The notes beneath the pieces were generated by a model that ran no database searches, was not told where the DNA came from, and worked only from the letters and a program-made list of their open reading frames with translations. A program made the position numbers and the translations under genes. Below, piece after piece: positions 16,924 through 26,800 of a stretch of DNA of 64,000 bases. The stretch is from Nitrospirota bacterium (GTDB taxonomy: Bacteria; Nitrospirota; Nitrospiria; Nitrospirales; Nitrospiraceae). Positions within the stretch are counted from its first letter, which is position 1; each line of letters begins with the position of its first letter. The DNA lies in contig JBFLWP010000015.1 in assembly GCA_040757595.1 (NCBI GenBank), positions 27,375 to 91,374 of the forward strand, in the 5' to 3' direction.

Positions 16924-17349
16924 GTGGCGCCGCTCTTGGAATACGTCGGCTGCATCCATATCTTTCTCGGACCCTACCGCGGGAATCCCATCGCGCTGTA
17001 TCTGAAGCGGACGGATCACGGCTGCGAGATCGGGCCGCGGTTCTATCCGTGGAACGACGTGGTGGGGAAGGGCGAGACGCCGAACAAGGCGGCGGCCGAC
17101 TTCGAGGAGAAGTGGAAGACCAAAGGGCTCGCCTCGGAGATGTACGACGGGCCGTCTTGGGAGAGCGGGATCAAGCCGGAGAAACCCGCCCCGCCGAAGC
17201 CGCCCGCCGCCCCGAAGCCTCCCACGGGTGCCGCTCCGACCGGCGGGGCCTCGCCGGCGCCGGCCAAACCGGCAGCCGCTCCCGCTCCGAAACCCGAATC
17301 GGCTGAGACCCCCGCCGAAAAGGCCGCGCCGGCCGGCGACGCGAGCTGA
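16924..17349 (+). CDS. small protein with Pro/Ala-rich tail, unknown function
   Basis: 141 residues from a GTG at 16924, chosen because GGAG lies 8 bases before it. An in-frame ATG at 16876 would add a hydrophobic 16-residue N-terminus and is the alternative. The first 85 residues look globular (YVGCIHIFLGPYRGN, then FYPWNDVVGKGETP, then AAADFEEKWKTKG); the rest is a low-complexity P/A/K linker. I do not recognise the family. It lies downstream of the DASS gene and is convergent with the amino-acid permease, the two ends meeting in a heptamer element. Confidence 0.65.
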   Translation: MAPLLEYVGCIHIFLGPYRGNPIALYLKRTDHGCEIGPRFYPWNDVVGKGETPNKAAADFEEKWKTKGLASEMYDGPSWESGIKPEKPAPPKPPAAPKPPTGAAPTGGASPAPAKPAAAPAPKPESAETPAEKAAPAGDAS

Positions 17350-17350
17350 T

Positions 17351-17448
17351 CTCTCGCAGGCGAGAGGCCCGAGGCGCGGGGCTAGAGGATGCTCCCTTCG
17401 CCGGAAGCTTTTTCCCTTGCCCCTCGCCCCTCGCCTCTTGCCCCCTGT
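17351..17448. repeat. inverted heptamer-repeat element overlapping a gene end
   Basis: The left arm (17351-17390) carries GCGAGAG, GCCCGAG, GCGCGGG and GCTAGAG; the right arm (17414-17448) is CCCTTGC, CCCTCGC, CCCTCGC and CTCTTGC. The right arm encodes the last residues of the minus-strand amino-acid permease, giving it an abnormal E/G/R/A tail. Confidence 0.85.
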
Positions 17449-18851
17449 TCCGCCAGCCGACTGTGCCTCATCCCGTACCCCAGGTACAGGGCGGTGCCGA
17501 TGACGGTCCAGACCCCGAACCGGATCCAGGTGATCAGCGGGAGGAAGGCCATCAGGCCGAGGCAGGCGGCCATGCCCAGGATGGGGACCCAGGGCATGAA
17601 CGGAATGCGGAACGGCCGGGGGTGGGACGGGCGGGCCCGCCGCAGCACGATGACGCTGGCGCAGACGAGCACGAAGGCGAAGAGAGTGCCGATGTTGGTC
17701 ATGTCGGCGGCCTCGCCGATCGGCACCAGGGCGGCCAGCACGGCCACGCCGACGCCCGTGAGGAGCGTCGCGTGGTGCGGCGTGCCGAAGCGCGGATGCA
17801 CGGTCGAGAGCCAGGGCCACAGGAGCCGGTCGCGCGACATGGCGAAGAAGACGCGGATCTGCCCGATCATCATCACGAACAGCACGCTCGTGATCCCCGC
17901 CAGGGCGCCGGTGGCCACCAGCGCCGCCCCCCAGTTGAACCCCACCAGACGCAGCGCCTCCGCGACCGGGGCGTGCACGTCGATTTTCGCGTAGGGGACG
18001 ATGCCGGTCAGGACCGCCGCGACGGCCACGTAAAGCACGGTGCAGATCCCCAGCGACGCGATGATGCCGATTGGCAGGTCCCGCTGCGGGTTGCGCGCCT
18101 CCTCCGCCGTCGTGGACACGGCGTCGAAGCCGATGTAGGCGAAGAAGACGATGGCGGCGGCGGCGCCCACCCCCTGATACCCGTAGGGCATGAAGGGCGT
18201 CCAGTTGGCCGGCTCGACCCACCGCAGCCCGACGAAGATGAAGAACAGGATGACCGCAATCTTGACGAGCACGATCAGGCCGGTGGTCCGCGCGCTCTCT
18301 TTCACGCCGATCACCAGCACGATCGTCACCAGCAGGACGATGATCGCCGCGGGCAGGTTGACCAGGCCGCCGTCCACGCCGGGCGGGTGGATCGCCCAGG
18401 CCGGCAGGTGGAGGCCCAGGGTTTTCAGGATGTTGTTGAAGTAGCCGGACCAGCCGATCGAGACCACGACGCAGGCCACCCCGTATTCCAGGATCAGGTT
18501 CCAGCCGGTGATCCAGGCCAGGAACTCGCCGAGCGTGGCGTAGGAATAGGTGTAGGCGCTGCCGGCCACCGGCAGCATGGCGGCCAGCTCTGCATAGCAG
18601 AGGGCGGCGAGCGTGCAGGTCAGGCCCGAGAGGACAAACGAGAGCACGATGCCCGGCCCCGCCCCGGGCCGGTTGCCGTCGCCGACCGTGGCGGTCCCCA
18701 CCAGCACGAAGATGCCGGTGCCGATGATCCCGCCGATGCCGAGCGCGGTCAGGTCCCAGGCCGTCAGCGTCTTCTTGAGCCGGTGAGTCGGATGGTTGCA
18801 GTCCTCCAGGATCTGCTCGACGCTCTTGGTGCGGAACAGGGACGACAACAT
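17382..18851 (-). CDS. APC-family amino-acid permease
   Basis: Inner-membrane amino-acid transporter, 489 residues, 12 predicted helices. The unwound helix-1 motif GIGGIIGTGIFVLVGTA and helix-6 region FFAYIGFDAVSTTAEEARNP are those of the cationic amino-acid transporter branch (YfnA/CAT-like). The start is the ATG at 18851; the upstream TTG has no advantage. The last twenty or so residues (EQGARGEGRGAREKASGEGS) are translated heptamer repeat, an evident 3' extension of a normal C-terminus. The substrate is not determined. Confidence 0.9.
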   Translation of the reverse strand: MLSSLFRTKSVEQILEDCNHPTHRLKKTLTAWDLTALGIGGIIGTGIFVLVGTATVGDGNRPGAGPGIVLSFVLSGLTCTLAALCYAELAAMLPVAGSAYTYSYATLGEFLAWITGWNLILEYGVACVVVSIGWSGYFNNILKTLGLHLPAWAIHPPGVDGGLVNLPAAIIVLLVTIVLVIGVKESARTTGLIVLVKIAVILFFIFVGLRWVEPANWTPFMPYGYQGVGAAAAIVFFAYIGFDAVSTTAEEARNPQRDLPIGIIASLGICTVLYVAVAAVLTGIVPYAKIDVHAPVAEALRLVGFNWGAALVATGALAGITSVLFVMMIGQIRVFFAMSRDRLLWPWLSTVHPRFGTPHHATLLTGVGVAVLAALVPIGEAADMTNIGTLFAFVLVCASVIVLRRARPSHPRPFRIPFMPWVPILGMAACLGLMAFLPLITWIRFGVWTVIGTALYLGYGMRHSRLAEQGARGEGRGAREKASGEGSIL

Positions 18852-18863
18852 GGTCAACGGAGT

Positions 18864-18947
18864 CCGTGAAGGGTGATGGGCGACGGGTGACGGGTGAGAC
18901 GCGCGGCGAGTTTACTCATCACGCACCACTCGTCACGCGTCACGAAC
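18864..18947. repeat. inverted heptamer-repeat element
   Basis: Left arm 18864-18902 carries GTGAAGG, GTGATGG, GCGACGG, GTGACGG and GTGAGAC; right arm 18915-18947 carries the inverse (CATCACG, CACCACT, CGTCACG, CGTCACG). The right arm contains the stop codon of the downstream minus-strand peptidase gene. Confidence 0.85.
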
Positions 18948-19686
18948 TGAGGCGGGCGGCGGCGAGGAAGGCCAGGAACAGCCGGCGCTGGGTTTCGTCC
19001 CGGTCGTAGAGGAACTCCGGATGCCATTGGACGCCCAGCAGGAACGGATGGCGGGACGCATCCGCAGCCTCGACGGCTTCGATGATCCCGTCCGGTGCCT
19101 CGGCGCTGACGGTCAGGGCCGCCGCCGGTTTTTTCACCGACTGGTGGTGCGAGCTGTTCACCAGGATTCGAGCCCCGCGCGTGATCCGACGCAGGAGGCT
19201 GCGGGGCGCCACCTGCACCGGATGGGCCGCCTTGGTCGCCGGCCCGGGCGCCCGATGCTGGAGCGCCGACGGGCATTGCGCGGCGATGTCCTGCACGAGG
19301 CTGCCTCCCAGCGCGACGTTGAGCACCTGCATCCCGCCGCAGACGCCCAGGATCGGCACGCGGGCCTTGACGGCCAGCCGCGCCACCCCCAGCTCGAATT
19401 CATACCGCTGACGGCTCATCACCCGGAACCGGTACCGCTGACGCTCCCCGTACAGACGGGGCGGCAGATCCGGGCCGCTGCCGGTGAGCAGCAGTCCGTC
19501 CAGGCCCTTGAGCAGCCGGCGCTGCAGGGCCGGGTCGGAAGTGAGCGGCAGGATGACGGGCAGGCCGCCCAGGTCCTCCACCGCGCGCACGTACCGGGCG
19601 CGCAGGAAGTAGGTCGGCTCCTTGCCGCCCCATTCCTTCCTGTCGCCCGCGTTGAAGTCCGGCGTGACGCCGATGAGGGGTTTCAT
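18940..19686 (-). CDS. class I glutamine amidotransferase-like hydrolase (PuuD/peptidase C26)
   Basis: 248 residues. The nucleophile elbow is GVCGGMQVLNVALGG, and the partner histidine and glutamate are in VQWHPEF near the C-terminus; NSSHHQSVK is also typical of gamma-glutamyl-gamma-aminobutyrate hydrolases. These enzymes cleave gamma-glutamyl amides in the cytoplasm, for example in putrescine breakdown, but no other such genes are adjacent. The stop codon lies in a heptamer element. It follows a small exported protein gene on the same strand after 54 bases. Confidence 0.9.
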   Translation of the reverse strand: MKPLIGVTPDFNAGDRKEWGGKEPTYFLRARYVRAVEDLGGLPVILPLTSDPALQRRLLKGLDGLLLTGSGPDLPPRLYGERQRYRFRVMSRQRYEFELGVARLAVKARVPILGVCGGMQVLNVALGGSLVQDIAAQCPSALQHRAPGPATKAAHPVQVAPRSLLRRITRGARILVNSSHHQSVKKPAAALTVSAEAPDGIIEAVEAADASRHPFLLGVQWHPEFLYDRDETQRRLFLAFLAAARLSS

Positions 19687-19740
19687 GGTTGGTCCGTCGA
19701 GCGGGGCGCTCCCGCCGCACCGGGCCGGGGCGGTCGGCGG

Positions 19741-20136
19741 TCACTTCGTGCCCGAGGCATCGTTCGCCGGCACCCCCAGGAAGCGGACCGACCGGTCGCC
19801 CGTCAGATGCTCCGGCGTGATGACGTACGTGCCGTACACGCTCGTCCCGACGACGCTCATGGCCGCCTCGTTGTTGCCGCCGGAAAAAACCCAGGTGAGG
19901 CCGCCGGTCACGCCGCCCAGGATGGCGAAGGCGATCTTGACCGCTCCGTACGGAAGCGTGACGAGCCAACTGGCGGCTCCCAATCCGGCGCCACTGAGGG
20001 TGCCGGCGTTAGGATCCTCCGTTGAGACGCTCGACGTCTTGGCAGGCTCGGCCGCCCACCCAGTCGGAGTCACGGTCAGGTGAGCCAGGGCTAGGATCAT
20101 CACAACCACCACCGCCTTCGTCCATGAACTACGCAC
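19741..20136 (-). CDS. small exported protein of unknown function
   Basis: 131 residues. A signal peptide (VVVVMILALAHLTVT, cleavage probably after GWA-A) is followed by a compact mature part. That part has a glycine-rich hydrophobic stretch (LPYGAVKIAFAILGGVTGGL) and a C-terminal segment with YGTYVITPEHLTGDR and VRFLGV. The start is a GTG at 20136 with AGGAGG nine bases upstream. A promoter fits 75 bases further up. I recall similar proteins from Nitrospira genomes but know no function. The Gly-rich hydrophobic segment may insert in or line a membrane. Confidence 0.75.
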   Translation of the reverse strand: MRSSWTKAVVVVMILALAHLTVTPTGWAAEPAKTSSVSTEDPNAGTLSGAGLGAASWLVTLPYGAVKIAFAILGGVTGGLTWVFSGGNNEAAMSVVGTSVYGTYVITPEHLTGDRSVRFLGVPANDASGTK

Positions 20137-20218
20137 GGGAAGTGCCTCCTTTCTTCACTTGTTGGCTAAGACCGAGCCTGTGGGGGATGAGGGACAGGCA
20201 GGCCACAGCATGTAGTGT

Positions 20219-20246
20219 CTTATAGCAGATTTCCCAGCCGATGCAA
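20219..20246 (-). promoter_or_regulatory. promoter for the small exported protein gene
   Basis: On the minus strand TTGCAT (20246-20241) and TATAAG (20224-20219) are 16 bases apart, giving a leader of about 75 bases before the GTG at 20136. Confidence 0.55.
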
Positions 20247-20256
20247 CCCTAACTTT

Positions 20257-20290
20257 CAGAAGGATGAAGTTTCCTAACTTCATCCTTCTG
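20257..20290. repeat. 14-bp perfect hairpin over the stop codon of the 152-residue gene
   Basis: CAGAAGGATGAAGT (20257-20270) and ACTTCATCCTTCTG (20277-20290) are perfect inverted repeats with a 6-base loop. The minus-strand stop codon is within the right arm. No T-run follows on either strand, so it is not a classic terminator. The GAAGGAT unit is the same as in the heptamer element at 32791-32884. Confidence 0.75.
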
Positions 20291-20738
20291 CTTTCTGCGG
20301 GATGTCGAGTTCCGCCAGGATCTGCGACATGATCCGATCGGACTGCTCCCGCACGGCTTGATCCAGCTCGCCGGCGAGGATGGTGTCGTCGAGGATCCGG
20401 TTCTCCTGCTGAAGACCGGCCTCGATCGCTAGGTCCAGCTTGAGACAGCAGATCGCTTGTACGAAGAGGTCTCCGGCACGGTGCCGATAGTCCGCCCGCT
20501 CGTCGTCCGGTATGTGGGCCATGGTCCGTTCCAGCCGGGCGGCAAGCCCGAGCGCCTGCTTCACCCGTTCCATCTGGGGTTCGGCCATCTCGACGACGAC
20601 CTGCACGCCGCCCTTCCAACTGCGCTTCTTCACGTTGAAAACGCAGCGCAGGACCTCCGGCTTCCCCTCAACGGGCTCGGGGCCGTAGAAGAGCGTCACC
20701 CGATACTGCGGCAGTTGGGGCGAGGGAAGAAAAGACAT
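20280..20738 (-). CDS. hypothetical cytoplasmic protein
   Basis: 152 residues without signal peptide or membrane helix; family not recognised. The first half looks beta-rich (YRVTLFYGPEPVEGK, VLRCVFNVKKRSWKGGVQV). The second half is helical and acidic (MERVKQALGLAARLE, QQENRILDDTILAGELDQAV). GAGG lies eight bases before the ATG. The gene is followed immediately by the hairpin that holds its stop codon. It shares orientation with the exported protein downstream, but a separate promoter lies between them. Confidence 0.7.
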   Translation of the reverse strand: MSFLPSPQLPQYRVTLFYGPEPVEGKPEVLRCVFNVKKRSWKGGVQVVVEMAEPQMERVKQALGLAARLERTMAHIPDDERADYRHRAGDLFVQAICCLKLDLAIEAGLQQENRILDDTILAGELDQAVREQSDRIMSQILAELDIPQKAEG

Positions 20739-21021
20739 ACCGTGTTCCTCTGACTCCCCTTATGGCACAAAAGGCCGTGTAAGGAATAGGGCTCGTTCTC
20801 CGCCGACTGGCCAATTTAACACACAGTTGCGTCAATCCCACAGACCAGAGGGGGCAAAAATTACCTGAATCATCTCCGAAATGACGGGGCGATCTGCTTT
20901 CGTACGAAATACCTAAACTGGCTTCGTGGTTACGGTTGATTTTAGGAACACCTTCGAAGCGGATATCGAAGAAATCACCCCCTGAGATGGCATAAGGCTT
21001 GCCTAACCAACCGAAAGCTGC
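20739..21021. other. gene-poor, less GC-rich spacer ahead of the surface locus
   Basis: About 280 bases of visibly lower GC than the flanks. A minus-strand open frame covers it (about 140 residues ending at 20668), but it has no ribosome-binding site, overlaps the real gene at 20280-20738 and shows no recognisable family. It may be a decayed remnant of a mobile or accessory gene at the border of the surface locus. I see no intact feature in it. Confidence 0.45.
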
Positions 21022-21050
21022 TTTACAGGTTCCTCCTGCTCCGCTACACT
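21022..21050 (+). promoter_or_regulatory. candidate promoter of the surface lipoprotein locus
   Basis: TTTACA at 21022-21027 and TACACT at 21045-21050 are 17 bases apart. Transcription would begin about 45 bases ahead of the GTG at 21102, which has AAGGAGG. Confidence 0.5.
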
Positions 21051-21101
21051 GTGCGCCCTTAACCGCTGCACCATGAAACTTCTTAGGCAAGGAGGATCAT
21101 C

Positions 21102-21428
21102 GTGGCAACCGAACGAAAGACGATCAGCCGGCACGTATTGACCACGGGGAAAGCAGGGCTCCTCTTGTGTGCGGGACTGTTGGCCGGCTGCGCCTCCTCC
21201 GGCGACCTGGAACAGATCCGCCAGGAGGCGAGGCAAGGGGAGAGCGCCTTGCGGGCCGACTTGATGAAGGAGCAGACACAGTTCTCCGCCTTGGCCAAGG
21301 AGAATGAAGCCTTGCGTGCCGCCCATGCCAAGATTTCCCAGTCCGTCAAAGAATATTTAAAAGCGGAAGAAGCACGACACGTGGACGCCCTCAATCAAGT
21401 CCGGGCCGCCATGAAAAACCTTGAATAG
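21102..21428 (+). CDS. stalk-only lipoprotein (shared lipobox and coiled-coil cassette)
   Basis: 108 residues, GTG start with AAGGAGG. The signal peptide ends in CAGLLAGC with lipidated cysteine at residue 30, followed by ASSGDLEQIRQEARQGESAL and an uninterrupted coiled coil to the C-terminus (ENEALRAAHAKISQSVKEYL). The segment after the cysteine is closely similar, in protein and DNA, to the N-termini of the next two lipoproteins (21481 and 23896), but here it carries no further domain. It may act as a free coiled-coil partner or spacer for the others; the topology resembles Braun-type lipoproteins. Confidence 0.85.
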   Translation: MATERKTISRHVLTTGKAGLLLCAGLLAGCASSGDLEQIRQEARQGESALRADLMKEQTQFSALAKENEALRAAHAKISQSVKEYLKAEEARHVDALNQVRAAMKNLE

Positions 21429-21480
21429 AGAGTGGCGCATGGGGCGCGCACACTGACACGAACCGGGAGGGAGAGAGCCC

Positions 21481-23814
21481 ATGGCACGCACGACCGCAAT
21501 GAACGGTTTCCTCTGGGCGGGAAGCGTCCTGCTCTCCGCGCTCGTGCTGTTGGCTGGCTGCGCCTCCTCCGGCGATGTGGAGCAGGCGCGGCGCGAGTCC
21601 GAGCAGGCGAAAGCCAAGATGCGCGCCGAACTCCAGCAGGAGCGTGCGCTTGCCTCTTCGATGGAAAAAGAAAGTGAAGCCCAAAAAGCTAAGGCGGAGA
21701 AGCTGGCGAAGGCCCTGGGGGGCGGCGCGTCGGATGGGAAGGCGCTGAGGGCGCCGACCGTCTGCCCGCCGAATACGAATCCCCATGCGCTCGCCATCCA
21801 GGTGGTCAATGACAGCGACCAGTCCGACAGCGACGTCTATCTGCTCTTGACGGGCAAGGGCATTGGCTGGCCGACCGGTCCCCCTAACGGTCTTTCCTAT
21901 CTGGATATCGGCAGCAACCCCACGGGATCGGCGGCGGCCAAACCCGTGAGCAAGCTACCGGCGCTGGCCTGCACCGTGATCTCGCCCTACACCGGCCGCT
22001 CGCTCCAGGTGTATCAATTCTCGGTCGCGGCGATCAGCGGCGGGCGGCTCATGGTCTCCTATAAGACCCCGGTTGCCGTCTCCAACGGCAATTTCCCCAC
22101 CGGCACCGAATCCTTCCGTTGGGACAAGATGGAGTTCGGCTATCCCGGGAGCGGCGCGGACCTGACCTCCATGGACTTCTTCGGGATCCCGATGCAGTTC
22201 GACTACCTGGACGGCGCCAACACCGTGCTGAACACCATGACCTATTACGCCTCGACGGGCACCATCCTGAACCAGCTTTACGGGCTCAGCCCCGCGATGG
22301 GCCAGGCCTTCCAGGCGATCGGCTCGACGAAGACCGGCACCTGGACGCCGAGCCAGGGCCTCACGCAGTTTTCCCGCGTCATGGGCCCCTCCCTGCTGGC
22401 GTCCGCTTCGTCAAACGGCTCACCGGCCCCCTATCCCAGCTTCGGGCCTTACCTGACCACCCTGGTCGGACAGCCATTCACGGTCAGCGGAGCCGGGAAT
22501 GCCGGGTGTCCCAACGCCGTCCCATACACCTACTCGGCGAGCTTTGCCTCGGATGGGAAGGGCGGCTATGTCGTAACCTTGACGGGCGCGACGAATGGGA
22601 CGCCCTGCGGAATCACACCCGGTCCCAATCCCCAAACCGTGACGCTCCCGCAGAATCTGACCGTCACGGTCAAGCTGCCGGCCCCTTCCAAGGATGCGGG
22701 ATACGACGTCAACCTCTATGGCGCGCCGGCGACGGCCTTCTCAGTGCCGACCACTGGCATGACGTCGGCGCAGATCAGAGCCGTCCCCAACAGCCTCTAT
22801 GCGGTGATCGCCGGGGATTTCATGGCCGGGATCAACTTCGGCTACGTGGGCAAAGGGAGCAACGCCCCGCAGAATAGCGCGAATTGGTACAGTAACCCGC
22901 CGATCCTCTACCCCTTCGGTGGCGCGCGGAAGAAAAACGACGGCCATTACAATGCCTATGCGGCGGTCTTTTACAACCTGTCGGATGCCTATGGGTTTGC
23001 CTACAGCGACCGCGGCGGACGGCCCAGCCCCTACGTGCCGCTGCCGAGCAACGTGCCCACGATGCGCATCACCATTCTGAACGACAACCGGTTGAACGCC
23101 CCGCAGGTCACCGTGTCGAATCCGACCAGCTCCTCGCTGACGATTTCGTGGCCGGCCGTTAGCGGCGCGACGGGCTATACGGTCAACATAAGTTACGGTG
23201 GGGGTATTCCGGTCCCCGGAGTCACACTCACCCCAGCCATGCCCAGTCCAAGTGGAACCACGATCTCAGGCCTGAGCCCCGGCACCACCTATCAAATCAG
23301 CGCCACCGCCACGGGCACAAACAATGACCATGCCATTCAATCCTACGTTGTCCCTGTCTACGGGACAACGGCCGGCGCGCTCCCGTCTCTCACCGGCGGT
23401 TCCATCTCCTTCGGCACCGGCCTCAATTGGTCCGTGGGCACATCCAAGACCCCGCCGTCGAACTACACCTTCGCCATCAATGGCTCCTCCTACACCGTGG
23501 GCGGCTCGCAGAACGCTGCGATCGCCGGCGCCCCGGGGATCAACGTCTACGGGCTCACCATCACTAACGGGACCAAGACCCTGTATCAGGGGAATTATGT
23601 CGTCAACCTGACCAGCGCCAGCGGACAGTATTATGTCGAGAACGCCTTCCTGACCCCCCCCAACTCCAATCTCCTGACGACGGCCTGGAGCAAAGGAGGC
23701 GGAAACGGCTTCCCGGCCGGACCTTTTCCGAATAACGGCTCCCTCGTCATCGGCACCCCCTTCGCGCCGGTGGCGACCAAGCAAACCGCGCCGGTCGTCT
23801 TTCCAACACCGTGA
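21481..23814 (+). CDS. surface lipoprotein with GH64-like beta-1,3-glucanase domain and FN3 domain
   Basis: 777 residues. Lipobox LVLLAGC with cysteine 27, then the shared coiled-coil stalk (SGDVEQARRESEQAKAKMRA) to about residue 90. Residues about 100-530 resemble glycoside hydrolase family 64 (thaumatin-like beta-1,3-glucanases). Supporting features are IQVVNDSDQSDSDVYLLLTG at the start, a Glu and an Asp 14 residues apart in MEFGYPG---DLTSMDFFGIPM, which fits the catalytic pair of the family, and a late YGFAYSDRGG. Residues about 540-630 are a fibronectin type III domain (SSSLTISWPAVSGATGYTV). The C-terminal 130 residues are an extra beta-rich module. It probably hydrolyses beta-1,3-glucan at the cell surface; activity is inferred. 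Confidence 0.78.
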   Translation: MARTTAMNGFLWAGSVLLSALVLLAGCASSGDVEQARRESEQAKAKMRAELQQERALASSMEKESEAQKAKAEKLAKALGGGASDGKALRAPTVCPPNTNPHALAIQVVNDSDQSDSDVYLLLTGKGIGWPTGPPNGLSYLDIGSNPTGSAAAKPVSKLPALACTVISPYTGRSLQVYQFSVAAISGGRLMVSYKTPVAVSNGNFPTGTESFRWDKMEFGYPGSGADLTSMDFFGIPMQFDYLDGANTVLNTMTYYASTGTILNQLYGLSPAMGQAFQAIGSTKTGTWTPSQGLTQFSRVMGPSLLASASSNGSPAPYPSFGPYLTTLVGQPFTVSGAGNAGCPNAVPYTYSASFASDGKGGYVVTLTGATNGTPCGITPGPNPQTVTLPQNLTVTVKLPAPSKDAGYDVNLYGAPATAFSVPTTGMTSAQIRAVPNSLYAVIAGDFMAGINFGYVGKGSNAPQNSANWYSNPPILYPFGGARKKNDGHYNAYAAVFYNLSDAYGFAYSDRGGRPSPYVPLPSNVPTMRITILNDNRLNAPQVTVSNPTSSSLTISWPAVSGATGYTVNISYGGGIPVPGVTLTPAMPSPSGTTISGLSPGTTYQISATATGTNNDHAIQSYVVPVYGTTAGALPSLTGGSISFGTGLNWSVGTSKTPPSNYTFAINGSSYTVGGSQNAAIAGAPGINVYGLTITNGTKTLYQGNYVVNLTSASGQYYVENAFLTPPNSNLLTTAWSKGGGNGFPAGPFPNNGSLVIGTPFAPVATKQTAPVVFPTP

Positions 23815-23895
23815 ATGGAGATCCGCGCGGGATGTCGCGCGGGCGTGACACGTTCCAACAACGGAATGTCCATGACCAGCTTGAGGAGGACCGAC

Positions 23896-26800
23896 ATGTA
23901 CGGCAGCCGGGGAGCAGGACGTGTCACACTGATCGCCGTCGTCATGCTGGCCGGCTGCGCCACCTCCGGCGACGTGGAGCAGGTCCGGCAAGAGCGCGAG
24001 CAGGCGAGTGCCAAGATGCGCGCGGAGCTGGAGCAGGAGCGGACACTCGCCGCCTCGATGGAGAAGGAAAGCCAGGCCAAGCGGGCCGAGGCGGACAAGC
24101 TGGCCGCGGCTCTGGGAGGCGGGGCGGTCGCAGGCAGGCCCCTAGCAAAGGCTCCAGCCGCCGGGCAAGGTATGAGCCTGACCACGGCGCTGGCCACTTC
24201 GAGCTGCATACAAGCGATTCAGGCACAGGGCCACAACCCCCCTGTGCCAAAAGCACTTTTTATCAACAGCGGTACGTCCTGCGGCAACGTCACGGTGAGC
24301 ACCGCGGATACGACGGCGTTCACAGCCCAGACTCCCCTGATCCCTGTCGTCGTCGGAGCCGGCGGCACCCTGGCATTTCAGGATCCGGGCGCGGGCAATT
24401 CGACGACGCTCTATGCCAGCTCGTTTCTCATTCAGAACGCCGGGATCATGCAAGCCGGATCGGCGGCTAGTCCGATCCAAGGTCAAATCACCATCGTCAT
24501 GGCCGGGAATCAATCGGCAGCCTTGGCCCCTACTGCCACAGGCTCTGCTGCGATCGTGAGCACCTCGAACACCACGCCCAACTCGCGCGATATCACCGTG
24601 ATGGACGGGGGGGTGTTGCAACTGTACGGGAGCAAGGGGCTGTCGGCGGCGCCAGGCACCATGAACAACGACATTGTGGGCGGCACGAAGAGTTGGACCT
24701 ACCTGACCGCGCCGGCCGGTCCGGCGACATATAACGATGCGGAAAACGTCAGCGCCCCCGTACCGGCGACCAATCCGGCTACCACCCTCACCCTGGCGAC
24801 CACGGTGGACTGGCAGAAAAACGACTGGATCTCCGTCGCCACGACCAGCTTTTCATCCCATCAGACGGAGATCGTGCAGATTTGCGCGATCTCATCCGTC
24901 ACCAACCCAGACCCACAGGCGTCTGCACTGGGATTGCCCACCAGCGTGAGCCAGATCACCTTGTGTTCAACCACCCCACTCAAGCATTACCACTATGGTG
25001 GCCTGGCACCCACGCCGGGGTTCTTCCCGGCCAACACGACGCAGACGGTCGTGACCGGCGGTAAGCCGATCAACGTGAGCTATCAGGCGAAAAGCTTCTA
25101 TGACGATCACACCCGCAACTACGGCATTGACGAGCGGGCGGAAGTGGCTCTGCTGTCCCGGAACATCAAGCTGACCTCGGTGGCCGGCCAAACCACCGAC
25201 GCCAACAATTTCATCGGTGGCCACTTGGTTGCGATGGTCACCAGCGCGACATACCCCACCCTCAAACTGGTAGGAGTGGAGATCGAAAAATTCGGGCAAG
25301 GGCTTACAGGACGGTACCCGGTTCATCTGCACATGCTGCAACAACTACCCAGCGGGAACGTGCTGGTCCAGGATGTGAGTGTCCACCATAGTTACAACAA
25401 GTGTTATGTGCCCCACCAGACTCCCAACGCCAAGTTCTATAACAATGTCTGCGTCCGCACGGTCGGCCAGGGGATGTACCTGGAAGACGGCAGCCATATC
25501 ACTGGCAACCAGTTCATGCGGAACCATATCGCCGGCACCATGACGGCCCAGACTACCTATTCCTATCCGCCGCAGCCGCCCAGCATCTACTGGGATGGGG
25601 ATAATTTACAAAGCGCGCAGGCATCCAACAGCAACTGGTACAACGTCAAGAACATCCCGGACACCGCCCAATCCAATGCCAATGCGAATCCTCTGGACTC
25701 GACACACCCAGGTGGGTTCTGGATCACCAACCTCGGCAACACCTTCGTCAACAATTCGGTGGCCGGGTGCCAGAGCTTAGGCCGAGGCTATTGGCTCTTG
25801 GCCCAGGGCACGGGAAGCACTAACTACCCGGAATTCACAGGCAATCGCGTCCACGGATGTTACAACGGGATCGACAACGATGATGAGACGGGCAACACCC
25901 AGCAGCCCTACCCCATGTTGTCAAACTCGTCACAATACGCTCCTGTGCTCGTGCTGACCGACAACACGATCACCCGTTCGCGCAATAAGGCAGCCTGGTT
26001 CCGAAACTGGTATGTCACTCTTCACAATCATCGGTTTGCCACGAACCTGCGCGGGTTCTCGCTGCTAGTGGGTGGCGGGCCTGAAGGGACCTTCCCCGGC
26101 TTCTGGGGTCTCGTCTACCAAAACGTGATCGCCGGGATGACCAGGAATAACGTGGAGCGGTATCCGGTCTGTAAACTCGGTTCCGCGCCCGCCGCCACCA
26201 CCTGGCAAACAGAATGTACCGATGTGCAATTATTGGGATCAGGCGCCACGTGGGGCAATTACCCGAGCTCCAATACGAACGTCCAGGGCTACAGTTATTA
26301 TGATGGCCCGGCCAGGATCGAGCACAACCGCTTCCTCAATTTCCGCTTCGATCCCACAGGCATTCATGCGACCGATCAGGCCGCCCGGTTGCTGACCAAG
26401 ACCGACATTCAGAACATCGCCACCTACGGAACGCAAGGCCAACTCGAGGGCCTTGTGACCCAGGCTGCAGCGAATGCCGCTCCGTCCTCGAACTACAAAG
26501 GCTATGTCGGCGACGTGGCCAACGGGTGGCAAACATCCAACGCGCAAACCGTTCCGCCGACGCAATATATCCGCGACAGCATTTGGGACAATGTGGACTT
26601 CAAGCACCAGGTCTATACGGAGGCGGTCAACATGGGCCCCTTCAACGACGGGGACAAGACGACCGTGATCCGCGATCTGGATAGTCAACTGAGCGGCCTG
26701 AGGGTCGTGGACGGCGGCGGCCATTCCGATCCCAATGTCGTGCCGATCTCGCTCAACAGCGTGGACTACTTTGCCACAGATTTCACCGTGGACGAGCCCC

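Noticed and set aside
20257..20290. Intrinsic terminator
   Set aside because: The 14-bp stem is perfect but no T-run follows on either strand. It is listed as a repeat instead.
20668..21090. 140-residue minus-strand frame upstream of the surface locus
   Set aside because: No ribosome-binding site, it overlaps a better gene, and no family signature. Kept only as a possible remnant in the spacer description.
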